The notes under the pieces are model-generated. The model was not told where the DNA came from and searched no databases. It saw only the letters and a list, made by a program, of their open reading frames with translations. Positions 1-5,678 of a stretch of DNA of 7,322 nucleotides are shown here, one piece after another. Source of the DNA: CAZOKH01 sp964580315 (lineage in GTDB: Bacteria; Chloroflexota; Anaerolineae; Anaerolineales; Anaerolineaceae). Position numbers and translations under genes: made by a program. The stretch is from assembly GCA_964580315.1 (NCBI GenBank), contig CAZOKH010000119.1, forward strand, positions 1-7,322, given 5' to 3'. Each line of letters starts with the position of its first letter. Within the stretch, counting starts at the first letter, position 1.

Positions 1-1
1 C

Positions 2-523
2 CTCGGCATCGGCGTTCCGGGTTCTGTTCACACCACCGGCATCACCAAGGTCTTTCAAACCCGCGTGGGTGAAGGTCCCTTCCCCACCGAGCTTTTCGAT
101 GAAACCTCGCATTTCTTGCGCGGCGACGGCACCAAGCAGTGGGATGAGTTCGGCACCACCACCGGGCGTCCGCGCCGCGTGGGCTGGCTGGATGCTGTTC
201 TGTTGAAAAAAGTGATTCAAATGAACGGTGTGAACGAACTGGCGCTAACCAAGCTGGACGTACTTTCCAATTTGCCCGAGGTGAAAATTTGCACAGCTTA
301 CCAGGGCGGCTCAAGCATATCTCCCCTGATTCTGGATAATGCCATCCAGCCGCAGTACCGCAGCTTCAAAGGCTGGAGCGGCGACCTGATGGGCGTGCGC
401 CAGTGGGAACAACTGCCCGCCGAAGCCCGCGATTATGTTCTGTTCATCGAGGAATACTGCCAGACTCCAGTACGCTACATCTCGGTAGGCCCGGAACGCA
501 GCCAGTTGATCAAGCGCAATTAA
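2..523 (+). CDS. purA: Adenylosuccinate synthase, C-terminal part (5' end outside window)
   Basis: PurA makes adenylosuccinate from IMP and aspartate using GTP, the first committed step from IMP to AMP, in the cytosol. The reading frame is open from base 2, so about 174 C-terminal codons of a roughly 430-residue enzyme are present. Family signatures visible in order are TRVGEGPFPTEL, then GTTTGRPRRVGWLDAV (nucleotide/substrate-binding loop of the C-terminal half), then LTKLDVLS, and near the end YISVGPERSQLI, where the family normally terminates. The GTG at 65 lies inside the conserved RVGEG motif and is not a start. The gene is followed by a strong terminator and converges with the - strand genes. 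The identification is secure; only the upstream part is unseen. Confidence 0.97.
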   Translation, partial: LGIGVPGSVHTTGITKVFQTRVGEGPFPTELFDETSHFLRGDGTKQWDEFGTTTGRPRRVGWLDAVLLKKVIQMNGVNELALTKLDVLSNLPEVKICTAYQGGSSISPLILDNAIQPQYRSFKGWSGDLMGVRQWEQLPAEARDYVLFIEEYCQTPVRYISVGPERSQLIKRN

Positions 524-566
524 TCCTCTGCTTATCGAAAAGATGATTATTTCAAAAATGAGAATT

Positions 567-596
567 CAGCCGCCTTAGTTGCGGCTGTTTCTTTTT
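567..596 (+). terminator. Intrinsic terminator of purA, possibly bidirectional
   Basis: A perfect 7-bp stem, CAGCCGC (567-573) with GCGGCTG (581-587), encloses a 7-nt loop and is followed on the + strand by TTTCTTTTT (588-596). It lies 43 bases after the purA stop. On the - strand the same hairpin follows the end of the ketopantoate-reductase-like gene, whose TAA stop falls inside the loop (577-575). The downstream T tract on that strand is poorer (AATTCTCATTTTT), so termination in that direction is less certain. Confidence 0.85.
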
Positions 597-1648
597 AACA
601 GGTGTGCCAGGACAACCCCGCCGGTGATCAGCGCCGCCGACCCGGCCACTAATTTCCACACACCCCGCCAGTCAACAGCCAGGCGGTCATTATTTTCTGG
701 CAGCGGCGGCACATCGGGGGTGATATACAGGCGCAAATAATCCATAGCGGGTGTTGAGATGCCGCTTTGCAGCGCCAGTTGATGAAATTCATCCGCCAGT
801 TTTCCCATCTCATCACGGGCATGGTTGGCATGCCGCGCCATCAACAATTCAGCCCGCTGTGTGTTGAGCGATTTACGCATCACTGCAATCAAAATGGGTT
901 CGGGAATGTAAGAAAGCACCCGGTATTTTGCCGGTGTGACGGGAATGCCCAGTTGGTTCAACACAGCCAGGCCTTCCTTCACCGCGCGTACCATTAACAC
1001 AATGCCGTCGGGTGTACGCGACAGCCGGTAATTGTCGCCCCCTGCCAGGTACAGCGCGTTGGCAATCGGGCTGACCAGGGCTACGTGCGTTTTTAGCCAG
1101 GCATCCATGTTGGTTGAAAGCGAAGTTGGAAGTCCGGCGCTTTCAAAAACTGCTGCCGCAGCTTTTAAACGGGGTGTGATTCTGCCGTCAATCTCCCCCA
1201 TTGTGATGGGTTGAGCATTTCCTTCCACAATGTGATATTGAATCACGTGCTCTTTGCGTGTTCCGCCGGCGCCGGGGAATCCCAACAGCACACGCTCTGC
1301 ACCCAGCGCATCGGCCAGGGGCTGAAACCCTTCAGCATTATTTACCATGAACAGGATATTGGGCGTGGCGCGGTTGGCTGCCAGCATGGGCAGCAGCGCG
1401 TCCACCTGGTTCTTACGCACCAACACCAGCACCAGGTCATAGGCATCATCAGCCGCCAGTGTCTCAACCAGGTTTACCTGCGCTTGCAATTGCACGCCCG
1501 TATTCCAATTCTCAACTACAAGGCCGTGTTCGCGAAGCTGCTTCAAACGCTCGCCCCGCGCCAGCAAGCTCACCTCGTTGCCGCTGCGGCTTAAGTATGC
1601 CGCATAAAGACTTCCCAGCACTCCCGCTCCAATGACCAGTATTTTCAT
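575..1648 (-). CDS. Ketopantoate reductase (PanE/ApbA) family protein with C-terminal membrane segment
   Basis: Family members reduce 2-dehydropantoate to pantoate with NADPH, a step towards pantothenate and CoA. The 357-residue protein opens with a Rossmann dinucleotide motif, GAGVLGSLYAAYL (residues 7-19), followed by LLARGERL. Likely active-site positions are K79 (VRKNQ), N103/N104 (MVNNAEGF) and K186 in AWLKTHVALVSPIANAL, the family's catalytic lysine region. A C-terminal domain ends near residue 310. The protein is longer than the roughly 300 residues of typical PanE because of a tail with a hydrophobic stretch (about 333-350) and a basic end (KRNSRN), which looks like a membrane anchor. 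The start at 1648 has GGGAGG upstream, and this site touches the fur stop, so the two genes are probably co-transcribed. Because many relatives reduce other 2-keto acids, I do not assign panE. Confidence 0.8.
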   Translation of the reverse strand: MKILVIGAGVLGSLYAAYLSRSGNEVSLLARGERLKQLREHGLVVENWNTGVQLQAQVNLVETLAADDAYDLVLVLVRKNQVDALLPMLAANRATPNILFMVNNAEGFQPLADALGAERVLLGFPGAGGTRKEHVIQYHIVEGNAQPITMGEIDGRITPRLKAAAAVFESAGLPTSLSTNMDAWLKTHVALVSPIANALYLAGGDNYRLSRTPDGIVLMVRAVKEGLAVLNQLGIPVTPAKYRVLSYIPEPILIAVMRKSLNTQRAELLMARHANHARDEMGKLADEFHQLALQSGISTPAMDYLRLYITPDVPPLPENNDRLAVDWRGVWKLVAGSAALITGGVVLAHLLKRNSRN

Positions 1649-1657
1649 ACCGCCTCC

Positions 1658-2134
1658 CTATGAGTTTTTATCGCAGTGCTGCTTGATATGAATGGGCACT
1701 TCAAACATTTTTTCCTGGCAATCTTTGCACAGGCCAGGCAAAGTGATTTCATTGACTTCGGGTTCGAAGCCATAATTTATTTTTAACTGGTCGAGCAGGG
1801 GCTGAACTTCATCCATGCCGACACTAAATATTTTTCCGCAAGAACGGCACACCAGGTGAACGTGCGGCTCATGGTTTGATAACAATTCAAAGCGCAGCTG
1901 CCGGTCTCCTCCGTGAATGGCTGAAACCAGTCCAAATTCTTGCAATAATTCCAGCGTGCGATACACGGTGGAAATATCAACGCTGGTAACCCGTTCCTTG
2001 ACACAGGTAAAAATTTCATCCGCAGTGGAGGGTTTCTCCACCTGGTGCATAATTTCCAAAACCAATTCACGCTGCGGCGTAAATCGATAACCGTGTTTTT
2101 TCAATTCCTTGAGGAAGATCTCTTCGCAAGACAT
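1658..2134 (-). CDS. Fur-family metal-responsive transcriptional regulator
   Basis: This is a 158-residue DNA-binding regulator of the Fur/Zur/PerR family. The N-terminal winged helix contains the typical RFTPQRELVLEIM (about 18-29) and the recognition-helix region DISTVYRTLELLQEFGLV (53-70). The dimerisation half has RFEL (81-84), HEPHVHLVC (88-96) and two CxxC pairs, C96/C99 and C136/C139, which form the structural zinc site of the family. By eye, the position of the usual regulatory-site histidine of the DNA-binding domain is occupied by K34 or E33, and the Asp/Glu after CGK is S104, so the metal specificity cannot be predicted. The ATG at 2134 is chosen because AGGAGA lies 6 bases before it; an upstream TTG at 2152 would place that ribosome site inside the gene. 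It is followed after 9 bases by the reductase-like gene. Confidence 0.92.
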   Translation of the reverse strand: MSCEEIFLKELKKHGYRFTPQRELVLEIMHQVEKPSTADEIFTCVKERVTSVDISTVYRTLELLQEFGLVSAIHGGDRQLRFELLSNHEPHVHLVCRSCGKIFSVGMDEVQPLLDQLKINYGFEPEVNEITLPGLCKDCQEKMFEVPIHIKQHCDKNS

Positions 2135-2140
2135 ACTTGT

Positions 2141-2146
2141 TCTCCT
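2141..2146 (-). promoter_or_regulatory. Ribosome binding site deciding the fur-like start
   Basis: AGGAGA on the - strand, 6 bases before the ATG at 2134. It excludes the longer reading that would start at the TTG at 2152. The 25-bp imperfect palindrome (2146-2170) abuts it. Confidence 0.8.
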
Positions 2147-2170
2147 CATCAACGAATTTTTTGTCGATGA
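2146..2170. promoter_or_regulatory. Imperfect palindrome upstream of fur-like gene; candidate operator
   Basis: The arms TCATCAACGAA and TTTGTCGATGA read as an inverted repeat over 25 bp with 3 central bases. Nine of eleven arm positions are Watson-Crick pairs, one is a G-T wobble and one a mismatch. It lies directly upstream of, and touches, the ribosome binding site of the Fur-family gene. Fur-family proteins bind AT-rich palindromes of this size and often repress their own genes, so an autoregulatory operator is plausible. A translational hairpin in the mRNA is an alternative. The sequence does not match the classic Fur, Zur or PerR boxes that I know. Confidence 0.4.
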
Positions 2171-2179
2171 TCTTACAGG

Positions 2180-2194
2180 ATACCATAAAGGTAT
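2180..2194. repeat. Perfect 5-bp inverted repeat in the cobU-fur gap
   Basis: ATACC and GGTAT arms separated by 5 bases (ATAAA on the + strand). It sits in the promoter-proximal part of the 101-bp gap between cobU and the fur-like gene. It could be a second regulator site. On the + strand it is followed by a run of T, but no gene reads into it from that side, so I do not call a terminator. I see no convincing -35/-10 pair in this gap, and no terminator after cobU on the - strand. Confidence 0.3.
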
Positions 2195-2235
2195 TTTTTG
2201 TGGAAGAAAACAATCGTCCCCGCAAAGAAATCGGG

Positions 2236-2781
2236 TTACCCTTTCAAACGCATGGGGAGACCGGCTGCCAAAAACAGCACTTCATCTGCCGCCGCCGCCA
2301 GGCGCTGATTGGCTCGCCCCAGCGCATCGCGATACACCCTGCCCAGCGGTGAATCGGGCACAAGCCCCAGCCCAACCTCGTTGGAAATAATCAGCCATTC
2401 ATGATCTGTGGCATCCATCAAAGCCAAAAGTGCGTCAATTTCAGCGTTCAGGGCCGCTTCAGCCGCCCCGCTGCTGTAAGGCTCCGGCAGCGGCGCAATC
2501 ACATTGCTTGCCAGCAAAGTGACACAGTCCAGCAAAATCAGCTCGCCTGTTCCGGCAGCCTTGCGAATCTGTTCGGCAACCGCACGGGGAGCTTCCAGCG
2601 TCCGCCAGTGCGCCGGGCGTTCCTGTTGATGCCTGCGGATGCGTTGTGCCATTTCATCGTCCAGGGCTTCAGCCGTTGCCACAAACAGCACCGCTTTGCG
2701 GCTCTCTTCAGCAAGTTTTTGAGCATGGGCGCTTTTCCCGCTGCGCGCGCCGCCCAGAATCAGGGTTACATGCCGGGGCAT
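2236..2781 (-). CDS. cobU: Bifunctional adenosylcobinamide kinase / adenosylcobinamide-phosphate guanylyltransferase
   Basis: CobU phosphorylates adenosylcobinamide and then adds GMP, giving adenosylcobinamide-GDP for CobS. The 181-residue protein has the usual length and all main motifs: P-loop GGARSGKS (10-17), DDEMAQRIRRHQQERPAHW (41-59), LLDCVTLLASN (83-93), NEVGLGLVP (134-142), and the C-terminal LGRVYRDALGRANQRLAAAA region (146-165). H51 aligns by eye with the guanylylated histidine (H46) of Salmonella CobU. The ATG at 2781 is preferred over an upstream in-frame start at 2832, because the extension would overlap cbiR by 50 bases and is not typical of the family. The chosen start follows the cbiR stop after one base, with a GGCAGG-like site inside the end of cbiR, which suggests translational coupling. 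Confidence 0.95.
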   Translation of the reverse strand: MPRHVTLILGGARSGKSAHAQKLAEESRKAVLFVATAEALDDEMAQRIRRHQQERPAHWRTLEAPRAVAEQIRKAAGTGELILLDCVTLLASNVIAPLPEPYSSGAAEAALNAEIDALLALMDATDHEWLIISNEVGLGLVPDSPLGRVYRDALGRANQRLAAAADEVLFLAAGLPMRLKG

Positions 2782-2782
2782 C

Positions 2783-3574
2783 TCATGCCTGCCTTTCCCG
2801 CGCTTTTTGCAGCACGTCCATTGAACTTTCAAAATCAGCCTGGTTAAACACTTCCAGTGTTACCGCTCCGCAAAATTCATGTTCACATAAAATGTCAAGC
2901 ACATGCCCAATTTTTTCCAGCGGCATGGCAGCCAGTGATTTGTGATCACGCCCATCGATGCCGTGCAGGTGAACCACCCGCGTGCGTGGCAAATTTTCTT
3001 TCAAAACAGCTCCTGCATCCACGCCATCCAGCCACAGGTGTCCAACATCCAGGCAGCGGCTGACCGCCGAACGCTCAAAAACAGGATTCCAGAATGAAAA
3101 TGGATAATGCTCCAGGTTTTCCACTGCCAGCCGTTCGGCGCCCCCCGCCCATTCTGCCAGCAGGCTTAATGCCTGCAGTGATTGGTTCACCCAGCGGTCA
3201 TATTCCGGTGTATCCACACCGTTTTTCAATTGAGAACCGTCCAGGTGCAAAACATAGGCAAACGGGTCGAGAACGCGCGTGCATTCGATGACCCGCCGGG
3301 CTTTCAACATGGACACATGCCCGGTCTCGCCGTTATCTCCCAGCCGGATATCCAGCGGCAGATGCACGGTGTAACTCAAATCATGCTGCTGCGCCAGGCA
3401 GATCAATTCCGAGACGATGGACTGATCCGGCAGGTTGCTCGCGCCGTCATCCACCTCGAATAACACCAGTTCCACATCCCGCACCTTTCCGGCCAGCCAG
3501 CGCACATTGGGCAAGATATCATCCGGGATGATGTAGGATGTGGTTCCCAGGCGGAAAGGGAAAAGTGTTTTCAT
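2783..3574 (-). CDS. cbiR: CbiR-like cobamide remodelling phosphodiesterase (TIM-barrel, AP-endonuclease-2-like)
   Basis: The CbiR family, described in Akkermansia muciniphila, hydrolyses the phosphoester of the cobamide nucleotide loop so that the lower ligand can be exchanged. This 263-residue protein starts MKTLFPFRLGTTSYIIPDD, which I recognise from CbiR-type proteins, and has the layout of xylose-isomerase-like metal-dependent barrels. Candidate metal ligands are E40 (LVLFE), H71 (TVHLPLD), H110 (VLHLDG), E152 (AVENLEHYPF), D176 and H179 (CLDVGHLWLD), H202/H204 (VVHLHGIDGRDH) and E241 (TLEVFN). The ATG at 3574 overlaps the cobS stop in an ATGA, which favours it over an upstream start at 3625. 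Its place between cobS and cobU, which rebuild cobamides from cobinamide, strongly supports the role. A generic sugar-phosphate isomerase/endonuclease is the fallback if the family call is wrong. Confidence 0.85.
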   Translation of the reverse strand: MKTLFPFRLGTTSYIIPDDILPNVRWLAGKVRDVELVLFEVDDGASNLPDQSIVSELICLAQQHDLSYTVHLPLDIRLGDNGETGHVSMLKARRVIECTRVLDPFAYVLHLDGSQLKNGVDTPEYDRWVNQSLQALSLLAEWAGGAERLAVENLEHYPFSFWNPVFERSAVSRCLDVGHLWLDGVDAGAVLKENLPRTRVVHLHGIDGRDHKSLAAMPLEKIGHVLDILCEHEFCGAVTLEVFNQADFESSMDVLQKARERQA

Positions 3575-4338
3575 TTCAAACCCGCCAACAATGCAAAACT
3601 CAGCAGTACGGCTACTTCCGCACATTCCACGGTCAATCCCATCACATCTCCGGTTACACCGCCCAGTTTCTCTTTAGCTGTGTGGATAATCAAACCTGCC
3701 ACCAGCCCTGAAAAAAGGACGGCCGCCACAGCATGCAGCCCGCACAATGCCGAAATCAAAGCCGGGACAATAGCCGCCGTGACCAGCGCAACGGGTTTAA
3801 CTGCTGCTGCCATGCGGTCGCCCATGCCGCCGGGGTAAGCCTGCGGAGCGCGTGCTGCCACCAGCACCCACCAGCGCGCCAGCGCCGGCGCCAGCAGCAA
3901 CGTCCAGCCGGCTTCCACTCCCAGCGCGGCAATTGCGCCTGTTTTAATCAAGAGAAATAAAAACAAACCGGCTGCGCCAAATGAACCAATGCGCGGGTCG
4001 TGCAAAATTTCCAACCGCCGCTCGCGTGAAACCGGCGCAAACAGGCCGTCGAAACAATCTGCCAGCCCATCCAGGTGCATGAAACCGGTCAAGCCAGCCC
4101 ACGCCGCCGTTATCAACGAGGCAGCCAGCCAGGCCGGAAAAACTCTCACCAGCAGGAAATGGAATGCCGCCAACAGGCCGCCCAACAGCAGCCCCACAAA
4201 AGGGAACCAGCCAGCCGCATGAGCCAGGTCTGCCATCGAGCTGGAGAGTTTGCGAATTGGCAGGCGAGTTAAAAATGCCGTGGCGTAGAACAACCCGCCC
4301 AGCGGATCAAAAATCCGCTTCCCCATGTTATCTCTCAT
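3571..4338 (-). CDS. cobS: Adenosylcobinamide-GDP ribazoletransferase (cobalamin synthase), membrane protein
   Basis: CobS joins adenosylcobinamide-GDP and alpha-ribazole(-phosphate) to make the cobamide, in the cytoplasmic membrane. The 255-residue length is normal. Typical motifs are FLTRLPI (22-28), the metal-binding LTGFMHLDGLADCFDG (83-98), HDPRIGSFGA (113-122) and, near the C-terminus, GGVTGDVMGLTVECAE (226-241). Several hydrophobic segments lie about 44-60, 68-85, 122-140, 143-162, 183-220 and 241-254. The ATG at 4338 immediately follows the cobT stop with GAGG 6 bases upstream; an ATG four codons later (4326) is a weaker alternative. The end overlaps cbiR by four bases, so translation of cobT, cobS, cbiR and cobU is probably linked. 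Confidence 0.95.
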   Translation of the reverse strand: MRDNMGKRIFDPLGGLFYATAFLTRLPIRKLSSSMADLAHAAGWFPFVGLLLGGLLAAFHFLLVRVFPAWLAASLITAAWAGLTGFMHLDGLADCFDGLFAPVSRERRLEILHDPRIGSFGAAGLFLFLLIKTGAIAALGVEAGWTLLLAPALARWWVLVAARAPQAYPGGMGDRMAAAVKPVALVTAAIVPALISALCGLHAVAAVLFSGLVAGLIIHTAKEKLGGVTGDVMGLTVECAEVAVLLSFALLAGLK

Positions 4339-5400
4339 TTAAGCCTCTTCACTCACACCAGCTTCCGCAAAAGTGGCCATTTCGTTCAACGTTCTCACAG
4401 CCGCTTCAATCAGATGAAAAGCCAGTACAGCTCCCGTTCCTTCTCCCAGGCGCATATCCAGCCCCAACAACGGCTCCAGGTTCAGAGATTCCAACAGCAC
4501 AGCATGCCCCGGCTCAACAGATTGATGCCCGGCTATCAGGTAGGGTCTGAGCTGCGGCGCCAGTTTGCAGGCGGTTAATGCAGCCGCGCCGGCAATTACC
4601 CCGTCCAACACCACCGGGATGCGCCTGGCGGCGGCTTGCAGCATCACGCCCACCAGCCCGGCGATTTCCAGCCCGCCCAGTTTTGCCAGCACATCCAGCG
4701 GATCGCCGCAATCGGGTTGGTTAACATGAATTGCCCGTTCAATCACCTCAATCTTGCGTCGCAAGCCATCGTCATCCAGCCCGGTGCCGCGCCCGGTCAC
4801 GTTTGCCGGCTGCCTGCCAGTGAAGGTGGAAATCAACGCTGCCGAAGCGGTGGTGTTGCCAATGCCCATTTCACCGGTTGCCACCAGCCGAACCCCCTCA
4901 CTTGCCAGGTTTTCCATGACGCGCATGCCGGTCTGAATGGCCTGTTCAGCCTGCTCGCGCGTCATGGCAGCGCCTTCCAACAAATTGTGAGTCCCGGCAG
5001 CAATCTTGTAGTGCAATAATCCCTCATGTTGCGGCAGTTCACCGGCTACGCCGATATCCACCACAACCACCCGGGCGCCTGCCTGGCGCGATAAAACATT
5101 GATGGCTGCCCCCCCATTCAGGAAATTGTGCACCATCTGGCGGGTCACATCCGGCGGATAGGCACTGACGCCCGCAGCCGCCACGCCGTGGTCGGCTGCC
5201 ATAACAATAACCGCTTTTTGTGACAGGTCTGGATTCAATGAACCGGTAATGCCGGCAATCTGTATGGAAAGTTGTTCCAACTTTCCCAGGCTGCCGCGCG
5301 GCTTGGTCAATTGATCTTGCCGTTGGCGAGCTGCCTGCATGGCTGTTTCATCTAGTGGAGAAATACTTGGGATCGTGATCATGTTCATCAATGCTTTCAT
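4339..5400 (-). CDS. cobT: Nicotinate-nucleotide:dimethylbenzimidazole phosphoribosyltransferase
   Basis: CobT transfers phosphoribose from nicotinate mononucleotide to the lower-ligand base, giving alpha-ribazole phosphate, the second substrate of CobS. The 353 residues match the family length. Motifs in order are QLTKPRGSLGKLE (30-42; the family usually has PPGSLG, so R35 is a small deviation), MAADHGVAAAGVSAYP (67-82), GEMGIGNTTASAAL (176-189), GGLEIAGLVGVML (242-254), LDGVIAGAAALTA (265-277) and LGEGTGAVLA (318-327). E177 and E320 correspond by eye to the catalytic-site glutamates E174 and E317 of the Salmonella enzyme. It is the first gene after the riboswitch. The start is uncertain between ATGs at 5400, 5388 and 5382, none with a good ribosome site; the terminator T tract ends only 10 bases before 5400. 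Confidence 0.96.
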   Translation of the reverse strand: MKALMNMITIPSISPLDETAMQAARQRQDQLTKPRGSLGKLEQLSIQIAGITGSLNPDLSQKAVIVMAADHGVAAAGVSAYPPDVTRQMVHNFLNGGAAINVLSRQAGARVVVVDIGVAGELPQHEGLLHYKIAAGTHNLLEGAAMTREQAEQAIQTGMRVMENLASEGVRLVATGEMGIGNTTASAALISTFTGRQPANVTGRGTGLDDDGLRRKIEVIERAIHVNQPDCGDPLDVLAKLGGLEIAGLVGVMLQAAARRIPVVLDGVIAGAAALTACKLAPQLRPYLIAGHQSVEPGHAVLLESLNLEPLLGLDMRLGEGTGAVLAFHLIEAAVRTLNEMATFAEAGVSEEA

Positions 5401-5410
5401 TATGCAAAAT

Positions 5411-5446
5411 AAAAAAGCTCAACCAATTTACAAGTTGAGCTTTTTG
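5411..5446 (-). terminator. Riboswitch-controlled intrinsic terminator before cobT
   Basis: On the - strand, AGCTCAAC (5441-5434) pairs perfectly with GTTGAGCT (5423-5416) around a 10-nt loop, followed by TTTTTTATTTT. The flanking A and T runs extend the pairing to 12 bp. It lies between the cobalamin riboswitch and cobT and is the expected OFF structure of a transcriptional switch. The 5' arm can instead pair with upstream bases 5467-5455, giving an antiterminator. Confidence 0.88.
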
Positions 5447-5467
5447 AATGCTGCCAAAAATCTGCTC
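5437..5467 (-). promoter_or_regulatory. Candidate antiterminator of the cobalamin leader
   Basis: On the - strand GAGC-AGA-TTTTTG (5467-5455) can pair with CAAAAA-GCTC (5446-5437): a 6-bp and a 4-bp helix separated by a 3-nt bulge, around an 8-nt loop. The downstream strand is the 5' arm of the terminator, so the two hairpins exclude each other. This was found by eye and no energy was calculated. A neighbouring hairpin, CTCCT (5482-5478) with AGGAG (5471-5467), shares base 5467 with it and may link it to the aptamer. Confidence 0.5.
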
Positions 5468-5499
5468 TCCTTGCGCGAGGAGGTTATCAGAACTAAAGA

Positions 5500-5612
5500 A
5501 CGAGGCAGGTTACCTGACTTCCGAGAAAACTCGGTTACAGTTGCGGCACAGCGCTGGACTTTCACCAGCTTCCACCTTTCAACCCCGGCATCCGGGCCTG
5601 CGGGTCGCCTCA
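5500..5612 (-). promoter_or_regulatory. Cobalamin riboswitch aptamer
   Basis: Hallmarks of the cobalamin riboswitch are all present on the - strand. The outer helix pairs GAGGC (5611-5607) with GCCTC (5506-5502). There are hairpins CCCGG-ATG-CCGGG (5596-5584), GCTGG-TGAAAGT-CCAGC (5569-5553) and CCGAG-TTTT-CTCGG (5534-5521). The conserved core GCCGCAACTGTAA lies at 5547-5535, and the B12-box-like AAGTCAGGTAACCTGCC at 5520-5504. The aptamer sits in the 263-bp gap between the PEPCK-like gene and cobT and is followed by a terminator, so cobalamin binding should lower transcription of the cobT-cobS-cbiR-cobU cluster. Exact ends are approximate. Confidence 0.95.
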
Positions 5613-5635
5613 ATCCATTTTTAAAGTGCTAAAAA

Positions 5636-5644
5636 ATTATATCA
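5636..5644 (-). promoter_or_regulatory. Extended -10 promoter of the cobamide operon
   Basis: On the - strand TGATATAAT carries a consensus TATAAT (5641-5636) preceded by TGn, an extended -10. No good -35 hexamer is seen at 16-18 bases. Transcription should start near 5629, about 17 bases before the aptamer, giving a leader of about 230 nt. The promoter lies just after the stop of the PEPCK-like gene. Confidence 0.7.
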
Positions 5645-5678
5645 CAGCCCTCAATGCAACTGATTAATCTTTGTGATA
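5640..5678. repeat. Inverted repeat spanning the PEPCK-like stop and the operon promoter
   Basis: TATCACA (5640-5646) and TGTGATA (5672-5678) are perfect inverted 7-mers separated by 25 bases. With one bulged base the pairing extends to about 10 bp. One arm overlaps the extended -10 element and the other lies in the last codons of the PEPCK-like gene. On the - strand it is followed by AATTTTTT, so it might act as a weak terminator of the upstream gene or as a protein binding site. Chance is also possible. Confidence 0.3.

Noticed and set aside
65..523. Complete small + strand gene starting at GTG 65
   Set aside because: The GTG lies in the conserved RVGEG motif of adenylosuccinate synthase and the frame continues upstream to the window edge with matching sequence.
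1211..1594. 127-codon + strand reading frame inside the reductase-like gene, and similar frames at 2401-2847 and 4164-4550
   Set aside because: They lie antisense to genes with clear family motifs, have compositions rich in His, Gln and Pro typical of antisense shadows, and show no motif of their own.
2135..2152. Longer fur-like protein starting at TTG 2152
   Set aside because: The extra codons are the ribosome binding site AGGAGA itself; the ATG at 2134 has ideal spacing.
2180..2200. + strand terminator formed by ATACC/GGTAT and the following T run
   Set aside because: The stem is only 5 bp and AT-rich, and no + strand gene lies upstream that would need it.
2782..2832. Extended CobU N-terminus starting at 2832
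   Set aside because: It overlaps the end of cbiR, has no family resemblance, and the ATG at 2781 directly precedes the conserved P-loop strand.
3575..3625. Extended CbiR N-terminus starting at 3625
   Set aside because: The extension lies in the conserved end of cobS; the ATGA overlap at 3574-3571 gives a normal coupled start.
5428..5613. 61-codon - strand frame through the leader of cobT
   Set aside because: It coincides with the riboswitch aptamer, whose conserved RNA motifs explain the sequence; only the very short TTG frame at its end is kept as speculation.
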